Shown in pieces: positions 1 through 10,968 of a DNA stretch of 64,000 nt. The notes beneath the pieces are model-generated. The model did no database searches and was not told the origin of the DNA. It saw only the letters and a program-made list of their open reading frames with translations. A program made the translations under genes and the position numbers. The DNA comes from Spisula solida. Taxonomy: Eukaryota; Mollusca; Bivalvia; Venerida; Mactridae. Position 1 is the stretch's first letter; each line of letters begins with the position of its first letter. Where the stretch lies: NCBI GenBank assembly GCA_947247005.1, contig OX365950.1:12846720-12910719 (forward strand). Direction: 5' to 3'.

Positions 1-115
1 AACTTGAAAGTTTTGATGAACATTTTCAATTGTTCAACTGGAAAAACAGACGGCCGGACAAAGCAACCGACGGACGGACAGAACACTCACTATATGCCTC
101 CCGCATCAGTAGTAA
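1..115 (+). repeat. End fragment of an interspersed repeat with GACGGACGG run
   Basis: The window opens inside a repeat whose end carries a short GACGGACGGAC run followed by TATGCCTCCCGCAT. Runs of this kind near the end of short non-autonomous elements also occur at 20.39 kb and 27.35 kb here. The left part lies outside the window, so ends and class cannot be set. Confidence 0.35.
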
Positions 116-825
116 AAAGCTGAATGACCTGATAGGTCGAGCTAACTAATATAAACACGATTTACCACCATTACTCTAATTCATTAGATGAAGTACAACT
201 AGTTCATTAAATGACTCTTTATCTGTCCCCAAATTATGTATGTGTGTTTTTAAATGTTGAAGACAATGTTGGCTTCGCATTTAATCTAGCTCGATGTTAA
301 ATGTTGATAAATGGATAATGATCCCCCGCCACATTCACTACGGTTCGATTAGGATAATGTGATATACATGAAAAGGACTAGTATAAAGAAACACTATCAA
401 CACGTATGTTCATTACCTCTCAGAATAATATTCGCGTTAGAGACAATAATGTTTTCACACACTTGTCTTCAAAACAACTGAAGACGTAGTTCTTGTGAGT
501 TTATAATATGGTCCAGTATTTGCTTTTATCGTAGTAACAGGTCAATCCCTCATATAGATATGCTAACATTTGGTTCCATAGTGCTATGGGTTTACCACAT
601 TTCCCTGCGTATCCCATTTTTTTGGGCCATAGTGTGAGTAAGAAACATCCTGTATGATTCTAAAACCAAGTCCTACTGACGCCACTATCTACAAATAACA
701 CAACATACGTACAACGTGTTTTCGAAATGTGCCGCATGTAAAACGTCATATTGTTTCAGATAATGTAAGTCTAATAAGTTTTTGTTTTGATAATAAATTA
801 CAACAGGAGCTGCTGTGAATCATAC
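116..825. other. No recognisable feature
   Basis: AT-rich sequence without a long reading frame or an obvious inverted or tandem repeat. Confidence 0.5.
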
Positions 826-1021
826 GGAACCTCTAAAGTGACAAATGCTACATTTATTTTATGCCTTTTGAACGGCTTATTATCCCGTTTAAAATGTTAT
901 CTTGTTTAAATGACTTATCATCCCGTTTTAACGACTTTTTTACCACCAATTAAACGGCTTAATTGTGCCGTTTAAACCGCATAAACTAAAATGGTGTTGC
1001 ATTTGTCACTTCAGTGTCTCC
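826..1021. mobile_element. MITE-like inverted-repeat element (about 196 bp)
   Basis: The two ends are inverted copies of each other. The left end carries AAGTGACAAATGC followed by a stretch ending TTATGCC, and the reverse complement of the right end carries AAGTGACAAATGC followed by a stretch ending TTATGCG. Similarity runs about 60 bp into the element (AACGGC and CCCGTTTAA blocks) and outward to GGA at the tips. No coding sequence fits inside. The superfamily is not identified and the target duplication is unclear. Confidence 0.65.
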
Positions 1022-1084
1022 ATAGAATCAAACCTTTCACTGGAGACATTGCATGGGCAGCCATGTGGTCTATCGCGTCGAGAC

Positions 1085-1835
1085 TAAAAGTAATTTATAG
1101 ATATAGATAGCTTTTATTCAGAAAAAGGCTTTTAGTCTATCATTCTACAAACATATATACAATTATAAACATAGCATGTCAATGGTGGTGTCAGAACACA
1201 ATTTAGAGATAATGTATATGCATATATAATATATATAGTATGTTCAAAATTATAAAATAATGTATACATGTAATTCAATAAATTAGCACATATTACAGTT
1301 AATCTATAAACACTTGTATGTGTGTCTAACAGCAAAAAGTTGATAATTGGTAAGGGGAGAATAAGGACTATTAGAAGTATAGTTGCGACCTTAATTCAAA
1401 GCTTTTGTGTACAAACAATGATAGGTTTTTTATCGTACATTGATTTTCGCTATTCAATAGCTCTGCAAATTTCAAAATATTCGGGTGTTTCCAATAATAA
1501 TTTTTGATGTAAACTTTTCTTAAATCCTTATATACTGGACATTCTAAAACAAAATGAAATTCATCTTCTAAAGTGCTACAACATTTACATTTACGTTCAT
1601 TAAATGGTACTTTAGCTTGCTTATGCCATCGTCCAGATTCAACTTCTAATTTATGCGCCGAGACCCTTAATCGTGTGAGACATGTTCTAAATTTATAAGT
1701 AGTAATAATATCTAAGTACGGTTGAAAACGAAAGTTTGCTAATAAGTTATATGTTTTTGCTCTTGATGAATTTTGAAGTTCACTGTTCCAATTTTGAATA
1801 AAGATGTCTCTAACTCTGGTTTTAAATATTCCCAA
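1085..1835 (-). pseudogene. 5'-truncated LINE: RT C-terminal zinc knuckle and 3' region
   Basis: The minus-strand frame from 1835 to 1371 encodes 154 residues matching the C-terminal end of a non-LTR retrotransposon ORF2. It has the pattern RxSAHKLEVESGRWH, then CKCC...HFVLEC, a C-x2-C...H-x4-C knuckle typical of LINE C-termini. Endonuclease and catalytic RT regions are absent, so this is a 5'-truncated insertion. The sequence below 1371, to about 1085, resembles 59.67-59.85 kb and is read as the 3' UTR. The same family, more complete but frameshifted, lies at 61.3-63.6 kb. The clade cannot be fixed from the C-terminus alone. Confidence 0.75.
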
Positions 1836-1959
1836 AAATATATTTATATTTAATTTATTTGTACACGTTTTATATTACTTTACATGGAAAGTCACATGAT
1901 TTCCACATAAGGCACGTTCGATGTTTGAAGTCTTCATACCTAAACTAACATAATGACCT

Positions 1960-2541
1960 GGGTGGTATTCAGTTTCTTGGCAATTACGTTACATAATATA
2001 TTAACTACTAGTATTTTTTCAGACTTTCTTGATATATTCTGACGTTATGGTTTATATACACCAAGGAGTTCTTTTATTAGTTTGTGCTGTCCATGATGGA
2101 TAGTACAAAGCTGTCGTAATAATGCTTATGTTGGTTGACGTCAGTGGATAATAATTATAAAGGCGTTGTTTTTGTGTTGACCTACGTTGATTAAAAATGT
2201 GTTGTTTTTGTTTGTATAAAGCAGTTGTTTTATTATTGTGTGTTGACCTCGGTTGATGAAAAAAAGCTTTTGTTTTATTATCTCGTCTAATATAAAGGCC
2301 GATTTGTTAACTGAATCTTTTCTATTTTCCACAAAAATACCAATATCAGTCTCAAACAATCTAAGCATTGTATAATCGTATCTATCGTTAGAGAGTTTAT
2401 TTGAAGAACCTAATACAGCGGAGTGAAACTTCCATGTTCGTTTCACGGTGTTGGCGTTTCAAAATCTTCCTGACAAAAGTTCGAATTAATGCGAGTTCAA
2501 CACGAGCTTAAGAAATAATGTTAGTTGATTGAATACCACCC
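1960..2541. mobile_element. Possible TIR element with GGGTGGTATTCA ends
   Basis: GGGTGGTATTCA at the left is matched by its inverse, TGAATACCACCC, at the right, 582 bp apart. Outside the 12 bp the similarity is weak. A 101-residue minus-strand frame inside (2446-2141) resembles nothing I know and is partly built on a local repeat. Weak evidence overall. Confidence 0.3.
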
Positions 2542-3216
2542 TCTTCCTTTTTTGCATTCTATATGACAAAACTTTAAAACGCCTAATCGAGTAGTTCGCA
2601 TTTCTTTGTTACGAATAATGCGATAAATTAAACAGCTCATGGAATTGTAACCATAGCGACGATTTGTAGCACTTCAGTATAATGAATGAATTGGTTAGTG
2701 TTGCACTTATACGTTATCTAATAAAACGGAATTGTTCAGTGAGAATGTATCCATATTCCATCAACATTTGCATTTAGTAATCATTGTTGGCGCCATTTAC
2801 AAGGATATCATGACGGGAATTTAAGAAGAATGTATATTTTAATAGTGCTTGAAAACATCACATGCCCTTTTAACATATTGTGGACCGTTGCAGCAGCCGG
2901 CGATATATCAAATTGGGTTAGGAAAAAGTCTAATAGTACGAAGAATTCAAAACGGGAGTGTAAGAAAAATGTTTAACTTATTTTAATCAGCCTTAAAACA
3001 TTAAATCTTCTTAAACGTCATTTATTCCAATATGTTTATTCATATTTGGTTTAAACTGTATTTATTTCAATATAAGTACATATATAAAATAATACAAACA
3101 TGGAATAATTAATGGATTGAAAAAGAAGTTTTTGAAAACTTATATTAATTCCTCTCCAAGGTTTTTGTTAATACGAGAGGAAAGATCAAGTGATGACGGG
3201 TTTGAAGCTATAGTTC
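2542..3216. other. No recognisable feature
   Basis: AT-rich sequence with no gene-like frame. Part may be flanking DNA of the neighbouring small elements. Confidence 0.4.
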
Positions 3217-3357
3217 AGTTTGCCTTTGGATATCACAAACCACACAGCCTCACAGTCGGCGCTCTCGCATTAGATAAAAGTACATAATAAATCGTGTGCG
3301 CGAAATGAAAGCACAGATCGCGAGGCTGTGTATTCTGCGACAACCAAAGGCAAAATG
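3217..3357. mobile_element. Short MITE-like inverted repeat (about 140 bp)
   Basis: The left end TTTGCCTTTGG...CACACAGCCTC is repeated, inverted, at the right end as TTTGCCTTTGG...TACACAGCCTCGCG. The arms are about 35 bp with several mismatches around a ~65-bp centre. It lies just beyond the presumed 3' UTR of the LINE whose ORF2 ends at 3562. No coding capacity. Confidence 0.55.
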
Positions 3358-3561
3358 ACCTTAGATATAAGTACTAGTATGCACTAAATTTATGTTTATA
3401 CGATGGTATAGTTAGTATATAAATCTTATATATCAATTTCTGTTTTTGTTGTCTTAGCTTGTACAGTTTTGTACACGATATTTTTATGAATGAGAAGAAA
3501 AAGAAAATAAAGAAAATAAACAGTACATTATTTGCGGCAGTTAAGGGAGGGCGGGCAGGTC

Positions 3562-6500
3562 CTATGCATGCTGAAAACGTTTGGAAGCCAGTATGAATTG
3601 CTGTGTGTTTAAGAATAATGCGTTGTTTTGTTCTGTTGTTAAGTGTTCGTTGCCATAGAGAAGATTATTTATAGTTGGAGGACAAGGTATATTTGAGATG
3701 AGATTACCTCTGATTGTATTATATAAATTACACTCTAGCATATAGTGACTAGCAGATTCAATAGCACCACACAAACAGAGGGGGGAATCAACTATAGACT
3801 TTCTATGGAGGTCGTTGTTTAGCGAGCTACATCCAAGACGAAGACGTGTGTGGAGGATCTGACCTAGTCTGCTCCCAACAGCATAATGTGATGGTGGTTT
3901 ACGCTGTATCCCATTCAGGCGTGCTTTAAAGCTTGGAAGTGAGGGGCTATTTCTGACAGAATTGGATAGAGTATTCCAGTTGCGTATCGTAGACGGTAAG
4001 AATGAATTGTTGTACAGCTGAGTACGAGAAGGAATTAAAGGGAGGTGGTCCGAGTTTCTTAATCTGTATCGGTTTTGGGTATTTGGTGGAATCAAACTTG
4101 AGAGATAGTCCGGCGCAAGATCTGATTTCATTTTGTAGAGGAGGCAAAGTTGGTGTTTTTTTCTTCTTGAAGCAAGAGGTTCCCAACAGAGATCAGAGAG
4201 GAGACTTTGGATGTTACACAGTTTGGTTGCCCCTGTAACTATTCGAGCCGCCTCATTTTGTACTGCTTCTAGTTTCGATTTTAAGTCTTCAGAACAGTTG
4301 TCCCAGACAACATCTGCGTACTCCAGTAAGGGTCTTACAAATGAAAAGTACATTCTTTGGAGACTAGTTCGATTCAATCCAAATTTCAATGATCTAAGGA
4401 TTCCAATACGTTGCCATGCCTTTTGAAGATTAGAGCAGATATGAGTGTTCCATCGGGCATCATCACTGAAAGTTAGACCCAAATGTGTGTGTGTGTTTAC
4501 ATTTGCTATGGGTACATTGTTAAGAAATAAAGTTGGGTGTTTTGGTTTACGTTGCTTTTTTGAGAATGTCATGGATTTTATTAATTGAATAGAGTCAACA
4601 ATATCATTTATGTATATCAAAAATAACAGCGGTCCAAGAATTGAACCTTGAGGAACCCCTGCAGATACAGAAGACCAGTTAGAAGAGGTATTTGCAATAA
4701 CTACACGTTGTTTTCGCGACGAAAGATAAGAAGAGAACCACGAGAGTAGTTGACCACGTATACCTAGTAATGAGAGTTTGTGCAAGAGACCCTTGTGCCA
4801 CACACGGTCAAATGCCTTTGATATATCACAGAAGACGGCCCTCACCTCTTTTCCCTGATCCAGAGCTGTACATATGTCATTGTAAATATAGACTAACTGA
4901 TTAACTGTAGAGTCACCTTTGATAAAGCCAGACTGATATGAAGAAAGCAAGTTATTTGCAATTAGAAAGTTATAGATGTGTTTATGTACACAGCGTTCCA
5001 TAATTTTACCAATACAACTAAGTAACGATATTGGTCTGTAGTTGGCTGGGTTTGATGGGTCTGATTTCTTGAATATAGGCGATACATTGGCTAATTTACA
5101 GTCTGACGGGAATATTGCCTTGCTGATAAGAATGTTGAAGAACTGACCTAAGGGTGTAGAAAGAGGTTCTGCACCTTCTCTCAACAAGCGGGGACTAACA
5201 AGGTCCGGACCACTTGCTTTGGAGGAATTCATTGACACAATAGAGTGTTTGACATCTTCGGGGGAGATATCGATAGAGTTCAGTGATATTCCGGGCACAT
5301 CCAAGTCAGGGAGTGGTTGATCCTTATCTTCTAAGGATGATTGGGAACAAAAGAATTGGTTTAGGAGATTAACTTTTTTAACATCGGTATCTGCATCTAT
5401 TCCATTGTAGGATATGGTGGGGATGATGTGTGACGTGCTTTTGTTTGTAAGCTGTTTCGCAAGTTTAAACCATGTTTTTATATCCGTACTTTCGTTATGC
5501 AGCTTGTCAATGATTTTATTTTGGTATTCAGATTTCGATTTTCGTGTTAGTTTTGTGATTTCGTTTCTTAGCTTTTTAAAATTTGTCCAGTGAGTTTCGG
5601 AGTTGGTACGTTTAGCCTTTTTGTGAAGTTTGTTTCTTTTTTTTATTTGTTGTCGTATGTTGTTGTTATGCCAAGGGATATCTGTGGGACGAATTGTGGT
5701 TATTTTGTTGGGAATAGTTTCGGAAGCACATGTAAGAATAGCGTCAGTTATGTTTTTGGTGGTGTCGTTGATATTGTTGTTTTGGAGCATTGTTTCCAAG
5801 TCAGTAGCTCTTAGTTTAGCTCTGTAACTATCATAGTCACCTCTGTCATACAGCCAGATGCGCCTTGTGAACGTACTGCTTTTGGGCTTTTTAAATTTGA
5901 GGACAACAACGACTGGACAATGGAAGCGAACTAGATTGGGAACGAATGGGTCTGCTACAAAGCTTGTAATTACATTTGAGATATCTTTGACGATTATCAG
6001 GTCGATAAGAGATTTAGAGTGTTCAGTAATATACTTTGGCATTGAAATCAGTTGTTGGAGATTATATGACAATAGAAGATTATTTATTTTGTTGTTCCTT
6101 TGTTTATGTAAGTTAATATTAAAATCTCCTGTAACAATTACGTTGTTAGTTTGTTGGTTGTATGCCTGTTCAATACTCTGTTCTAGAAGTAGCCAATAAT
6201 TGTTGTTTGAGTCTGGTGGTCGGTAAAGACCGCCTAACAAAATTGTTTTGTGATTTACAACAAGTTCTATCCATATCGCCTCAAGACCATTTATATTGAG
6301 ATCATTTCGTTTTCGGAAAGTTAAACCGTTACGGACATAAATTGCTACCCCTCCACCTATTCTGCCTGTTCTGTCACAGCGCACAGGAGCATTGAAGTTG
6401 GGGATTAGTAGGTCTTGGTCTGAATCTTTAGTTGACAACCAGGTCTCAGTAAAGACTAGTATGTCATACGGTTGGGCTTCTACCTCTAGGAGATCTAGTT

Positions 6501-6714
6501 TAGGACGCAAACTTTGTATATTCAGATGCATGATACTTAGGCCATTGTTGATGACTTCTTGGTAAGATGCCTCTAAGGAGTCAGACATGTTACATTGGGA
6601 AGAAGGACCAGGATTCTGGTGAACATCATTTGAAAGCAGGATTAGCAAGAGGTATAGGTGTGGTACTTTACATGCAAACGCATACTGGCTCCACTGACTG
6701 CTATGGTTATTCAA
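3562..6714 (-). CDS. CR1-like non-LTR retrotransposon ORF2 (EN-RT), open but internally deleted
   Basis: One open frame of 1050 codons. The N-terminus is hydrophobic (about residues 18-28) and runs into a 2A-like DVHQNPGP at residues 30-37. An APE-type endonuclease follows: LNIQSL, FTETWL, GGLYRPP, GDFNIN. The canonical terminal SDH motif reads RFH here (His265), so its Asp is missing. RT blocks SGPDLVSPRLL, NYRPISLL, YQSGFIKG, FCDISKAFDRV and AGVPQGSILGP are all present. YINDIVDSI is then followed directly by KSMTFSKK at about residue 710, so the segment with FADD, roughly 60 residues in relatives, is gone without breaking the frame. The C-terminus ends in a C-x-C...H-x4-C knuckle. Predicted to be unable to reverse transcribe. 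A short TTATTTTC-type run on the minus strand near 3500 may mark the 3' end. CR1-like is my best clade guess. Confidence 0.9.
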   Translation of the reverse strand: MNNHSSQWSQYAFACKVPHLYLLLILLSNDVHQNPGPSSQCNMSDSLEASYQEVINNGLSIMHLNIQSLRPKLDLLEVEAQPYDILVFTETWLSTKDSDQDLLIPNFNAPVRCDRTGRIGGGVAIYVRNGLTFRKRNDLNINGLEAIWIELVVNHKTILLGGLYRPPDSNNNYWLLLEQSIEQAYNQQTNNVIVTGDFNINLHKQRNNKINNLLLSYNLQQLISMPKYITEHSKSLIDLIIVKDISNVITSFVADPFVPNLVRFHCPVVVVLKFKKPKSSTFTRRIWLYDRGDYDSYRAKLRATDLETMLQNNNINDTTKNITDAILTCASETIPNKITTIRPTDIPWHNNNIRQQIKKRNKLHKKAKRTNSETHWTNFKKLRNEITKLTRKSKSEYQNKIIDKLHNESTDIKTWFKLAKQLTNKSTSHIIPTISYNGIDADTDVKKVNLLNQFFCSQSSLEDKDQPLPDLDVPGISLNSIDISPEDVKHSIVSMNSSKASGPDLVSPRLLREGAEPLSTPLGQFFNILISKAIFPSDCKLANVSPIFKKSDPSNPANYRPISLLSCIGKIMERCVHKHIYNFLIANNLLSSYQSGFIKGDSTVNQLVYIYNDICTALDQGKEVRAVFCDISKAFDRVWHKGLLHKLSLLGIRGQLLSWFSSYLSSRKQRVVIANTSSNWSSVSAGVPQGSILGPLLFLIYINDIVDSIQLIKSMTFSKKQRKPKHPTLFLNNVPIANVNTHTHLGLTFSDDARWNTHICSNLQKAWQRIGILRSLKFGLNRTSLQRMYFSFVRPLLEYADVVWDNCSEDLKSKLEAVQNEAARIVTGATKLCNIQSLLSDLCWEPLASRRKKHQLCLLYKMKSDLAPDYLSSLIPPNTQNRYRLRNSDHLPLIPSRTQLYNNSFLPSTIRNWNTLSNSVRNSPSLPSFKARLNGIQRKPPSHYAVGSRLGQILHTRLRLGCSSLNNDLHRKSIVDSPLCLCGAIESASHYMLECNLYNTIRGNLISNIPCPPTINNLLYGNEHLTTEQNNALFLNTQQFILASKRFQHA
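6604..6663 (-). other. 2A-like ribosome-skipping motif at the ORF2 N-terminus
   Basis: Residues 18-37 of the frame contain a leucine-rich stretch followed by SNDVHQNPGP. The 2A consensus is D(V/I)ExNPGP, with skipping between the last Gly and Pro; here the Glu position is His. 2A-like sequences at LINE ORF2 N-termini are known from invertebrates, including molluscs. Activity with His at this position is not shown by the sequence. Confidence 0.75.
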
Positions 6715-7030
6715 TTATACAGCATTTAAATGACTATGGAGGGTAGTAATGTTGAATAAGAATCTTATTAAAGCAGTCAAACGAGTCCGACATGCCGAGG
6801 GTTGCCAGTCCCTCCCGTAAACCGCGCAAACATGTACTATTTAAAAGAAGTATAAGAAAAAATAACAGGAACAGATTAGCAGATAAATGCATGTTCGTTT
6901 CTGTGGCTTTGTGGACACATCTTAATGAGTTATTTCGTTAATTGAAACATTAGATACTTATCATGTAAGTAGGTTAGTGACCCTTTAAATGGATAGCTCT
7001 ATTTAAACAGCTTTAAGGTAGCTTTATAGT

Positions 7031-8006
7031 CAATGGTTTAGTCAATGTAGCGACACAGTAGAATGGTTTAGGCAAAGTATAGACAAAATTGAATACATCA
7101 TATCAGTGGTTAAGACAAAGTCGAGGGGAAATTGAATACATCATATCAATGGTTTAGATAAAGTAGAGACAAAATTAAATACATCATATCAATGGTTTAG
7201 ACAAAGTAGAGACAAAATTGAATACATCATATCAATGGTTTAGACAAAGTAGAGACAAGATTGGATACATCATATCAGTGGTTTCGACAAAGTAGAGACA
7301 AGATTAGATACATCATATCAGTGGTTTCGACAAACTAGAGACAAAATTGAATACCTCATATCAGTGGTTAAGACAAAGTAGAGACACAATTGAATACATC
7401 ATATCAATGGTTTAGATAAAGTAGAGACAAAATTAAATACATCATATCAATGGTTTAGACAAAGTAGAGACGAAATTGAATACATCATATCAATGGTTTA
7501 GACAAAGTAGAGACAATATTGGATACATCATATCAGTGGTTCAGATAAAGTAGAGACAAAATTAAATACATCATATCAATGGTTTAGACAAAGTAGAGAC
7601 GAAATTGAATACATCATATCAATGGTTTAGACAAAGTAGAGACAATATTGGATACATCATATCAGTGGTTCAGATAAAGTAGAGACAAAATTAAATACAT
7701 CATATCAATGGTTTAGACAAAGTAGAGACAAAATTGAATACGTCATATCAATGGTTTAGACAAAGTAGAGACAAAATTGAATACATCATATCAATGGTTT
7801 AGACAAAGTAGAGACAAAATTGAATGCATCATATCAATGGTTTAGACAAAGTAGAGACAAAATTGGGTACTTCATATCAATGGTTTAGACAATTATGTTA
7901 CCAAGTAGAATACATCATCATATCAGTGGTTTAGACAAAGTAGAGACAAAGTTGAGTACATCTTATCAATGGTTTGGACAAACTGGTTACCAAGTAGAAT
8001 ACATCA
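7031..8006. repeat. 43-bp minisatellite with 129-bp higher-order repeat
   Basis: About 22 units of a 43-bp repeat, core ATCATATCAATGGTTTAGAC plus AAAGTAGAGACAAAATTGAAT. The diagnostic variant AGATAAAG recurs at 7414, 7543 and 7672, exactly 129 bp (3 x 43) apart, and also at 7156, 258 bp before the first. Triplets of distinct units have therefore been amplified together. The last units (7870-8006) are degenerate and contain GTTACCAAGTAGAATAC variants. The array sits between LINE-type ORF1 (to 8420) and ORF2 (from 6714). Confidence 0.95.
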
Positions 8007-8419
8007 GTGTACAAACAAGATTGAATAAATCGTTGGTTTTGGTGATGAGAATTCAAAGTTAAGAGTATCATATCAATGACTTAGTAATGAGGGGCCGTGA
8101 CAGACATGTAATGCAAGCATACTAGATCTTCGTTACATCGTATTGTTGGAGTACAAAAAGTTTACTTGATTTATTAACATGTATCTCAAAGATCCATAGT
8201 TTATATACACATGTACTAAGATACGTTATACAGTCCTCAACTAGGTCATATAGTCTCACATGGAGTTATTAGCTTAACTGAAATGGAAATACTCTGCACG
8301 TGGGGCACAATTCACGTATTGTTAACTGATGTATAGATGCACTGGACTAGTTGTGATGACAGTGATCCTAAAGTCTGTTTCAATGATTAGACTGGGTGTA
8401 TACTGCACAGGGAAAGTTA

Positions 8420-9232
8420 CTACACTATGAGTCTCTTCCTGAGATCTATTAGCTGTTCCATAGTAGTAATACGATGCTTTTTGCTGTCATTGTCTTTCAC
8501 TATTATTGTGCCGTCCGAGGTCCAGGTACCTGCAGCGATGTGCAGTTTTACAAGCCTACGGGCTTCATAGAATATGTTGTTTCGCTCACGAGTGAGGTCT
8601 TCGCTAACGAATATACCTTCGTATCCGCATTTCCGAAGGTTGGATTTCCGTTCGAAGAACTTATTACGCGATCTATAAGTCGCAAATTTGACAATGATGT
8701 CCCTTGGCTTAGATTTCACTTGGCCTTCTGTTGGATTCGGTGTTACCTTGCCAAGACGATGACTCCTGTCAATCTCGCAGATAGACAAGTCTACCCCTAG
8801 TGCGGTCGCCATATCTACTACCTTCACGTCAGTGCATTCTCCCTCTTCTTCGGGCAGTCTTGAAATACGTATGCAGTTGCGCCTGCTGTATTGTTCCGCC
8901 GTATCCGCCTTTTCTTCCAGCATGGCTACTCGGTCTTTGAGTTCTGCGTTCTCTTGTTTCAGGTCGTCTATCTGAGCAGTGAGACCTGAAACAACACCGT
9001 CTACAATTGAGCTCACAAGATCGCCCAACTTGCTCTGGCATGTTTCCCCTACCAGCTTACAGATATGGTCCAGGTCTGACTATGAGAGCGAGATTCTAGG
9101 TAACGAGTCGTCCTCTTATATGGAGATCATTTCGTCGTTGGCCCTGTTCTTTTTCAGCTCAGTGTTATGACTGGGTGATGACATATATCTTTTCCTATCT
9201 GTTTTGTTTGGAACTGGTGTATGGTTATTCAT
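8420..9232 (-). pseudogene. Non-LTR retrotransposon ORF1 (coiled coil + RRM-like), two nonsense codons
   Basis: The visible open part (from 9028, a TTG) encodes 202 residues. They comprise a heptad-like coiled coil (IDDLKQENAELKDRVAMLEE), then EQYSRRNCIRISRLPEEEG, then a DRSHRLGK...RDIIVKFATY block and a C-terminal domain. This is the L1-ORF1p/transposase-22-like layout of RNA-binding LINE ORF1 proteins. The same frame continues upstream to ATG at 9232, interrupted by TAA at 9118-9116 (codon 39) and TAG at 9082-9080 (codon 51), for 271 codons in total. The upstream part is basic and polar and gives a more natural start than TTG. The neighbouring ORF2 (6714-3562) has the same orientation, so both may come from one element, but 1.7 kb including a minisatellite separates them. 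Confidence 0.8.
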
Positions 9233-10434
9233 GTCATACAGAGTCACAAAGTGAGTCACGCTTCTTTTGGCGTGAGGTATACTCGGAAAATATTTGAGCA
9301 GGGATGGTTGATTTGATAATTTCTATAGTCCGTTTCGCAGTATAGTAACGTTCTCATGTAGATATGCTATTTAATGTTTATGACAATGATAAGTCAAGCG
9401 AATCTTTTACAAGAAAAACGATGAAACTCGAATTATACAAAAGGGTTGCACCTTCAAACACATCTCATATAATCCAAATAAGTTCCGACACATTTAGTTC
9501 AAATCACACATAGTAGTCTAATTTCTATAACGTACAGTTTCACAAATTAGTGTCCACAGTAAATGAAACACATAACCCGCCATCATTACCGGAAGTTGCC
9601 AACTATTCATATTTGGTTAGAATATACACTTGACGAATGTTCTGAGTACACACTTTTAGAACTAGAATAAATCAGGAACATAATCATCTCAACTCAATAA
9701 AACTGTTAAGATAGCAAATGTTGGTAATTGTCTGTAATACAGAAGAAGAAAAACCAAGATCTACGTGAAAATCATTGATGCGTGACAAAAATGACAAAAT
9801 CACATTTTTCTCGTGCTCACACCTCAAATATGTGTAGAGTTGTTTAAATCATTTCATACACGATTAACATTCGACCCCCAAATATAAAGCCATAAAAATA
9901 GTTCGTATCATTTGACGCAAATGACGCGTGAGGAGTGCGCAAGTGCGACATGAATACTTGAAATTGGCATGCCAATAAGACTGGTAAGATTTAATTCATT
10001 AATTGGCTGTTTTGGGGTTCTTAGCACATGCACAAACTTTTTATTATGGTTGTTGCATTGAATTCTCGATAAGGCTGCATGTTTCTATTGACTCGATTTA
10101 AAATTGAGACGTCACATGACGTCATTTACATTTAGTCCTTAAATTTGTCAAAACACGTTTATGACAACATCTGACTGATGGTTGTATCACTTGAAGATTG
10201 TGAAATAATGTGGAATCGTTGAATTCAACAGAATAAGTCCATTTATTTGTATGGAGCAATTTGAAGTTGAGCATGGAAGTAACTTTCAATAGGCATTTGT
10301 CATCCGAATTACAACTACAATTTAACAAAAACTCACTATTTTCGATCAATCACGTAGTTTGTAAGATATGAGCACATTCTCATCACATGGAATTTGATTT
10401 TGATGCAATTTCCTATTTAGGTTGCACGACTGAA
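9233..10434. other. No recognisable feature
   Basis: AT-rich sequence. The part next to 9232 may be 5' UTR of the ORF1-bearing LINE, but no boundary or target duplication is visible. Confidence 0.4.
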
Positions 10435-10671
10435 TACCCGCCTTGTAGCCCGGACCAAAATCCGATATAATACGTCTGGGATAAGTTGGGGCGACGCATC
10501 CGAGCACGACGGTAAAAACAGAACGTACAAGAACTCACAACGAACCCTTTACTAGAATGGAATGCACTCCAGCAGCAATTGGTACACATCATTATCAATT
10601 TAATGCCTCAGAGGATGTCAGGCTATCATCAGGGCAGAGGGTGGTCATACATAATATTGATGTGCGACTTT
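10435..10671 (+). pseudogene. Tc1-like transposase C-terminal remnant
   Basis: In the frame with Ser at 10447 the translation reads SPDQNPI, stop, YVWDKLGRRIRARR, stop, then KQNVQELTTNPLLEWNALQQ and MPQRMSGYHQGRGWS. This matches the C-terminal third of Tc1-family transposases (PDLNPIEHxWD...RRxRAR...QNVQEL...EWN). It includes the region of the last catalytic acidic residue, whose Glu position is now a stop. N-terminal parts are not seen, so it is a decayed fragment. Confidence 0.8.
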
Positions 10672-10968
10672 GTTGTTTTAAGCAGTGAACTTAATGGTCA
10701 TTTTCTAGTATGTTGTTATTATATTTCAGAATGGTGATTAACTAAACTTGATAGACAATAGTTTCCTGATTCCAATGGTATATTCGATTCACTGATAGGT
10801 CTAATACTTATCCTGTTAAATGAAAATAACAAAGTGTGTACTTAGAACATTCGACTAGTGTACTAGTAGCTAATGGGCAATTCAAAACAATTGTAGATAG
10901 TGTTTACATTAACATCTTGGCAAATATTGCATGCGTTGCAGGAGGAATAATCTGGACACAGTTGGTTA

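Noticed and set aside
2141..2446. 101-codon minus-strand frame
   Set aside because: No family resemblance, and its C-terminal half is built on a local GTTGTTTT...GTTGACC repeat.
7031..8006. Could the regular 43-bp array be a CRISPR-like array?
   Set aside because: The units are contiguous with no unique spacers, show a 3-unit higher-order pattern and lie in a eukaryotic repeat context. It is a minisatellite.
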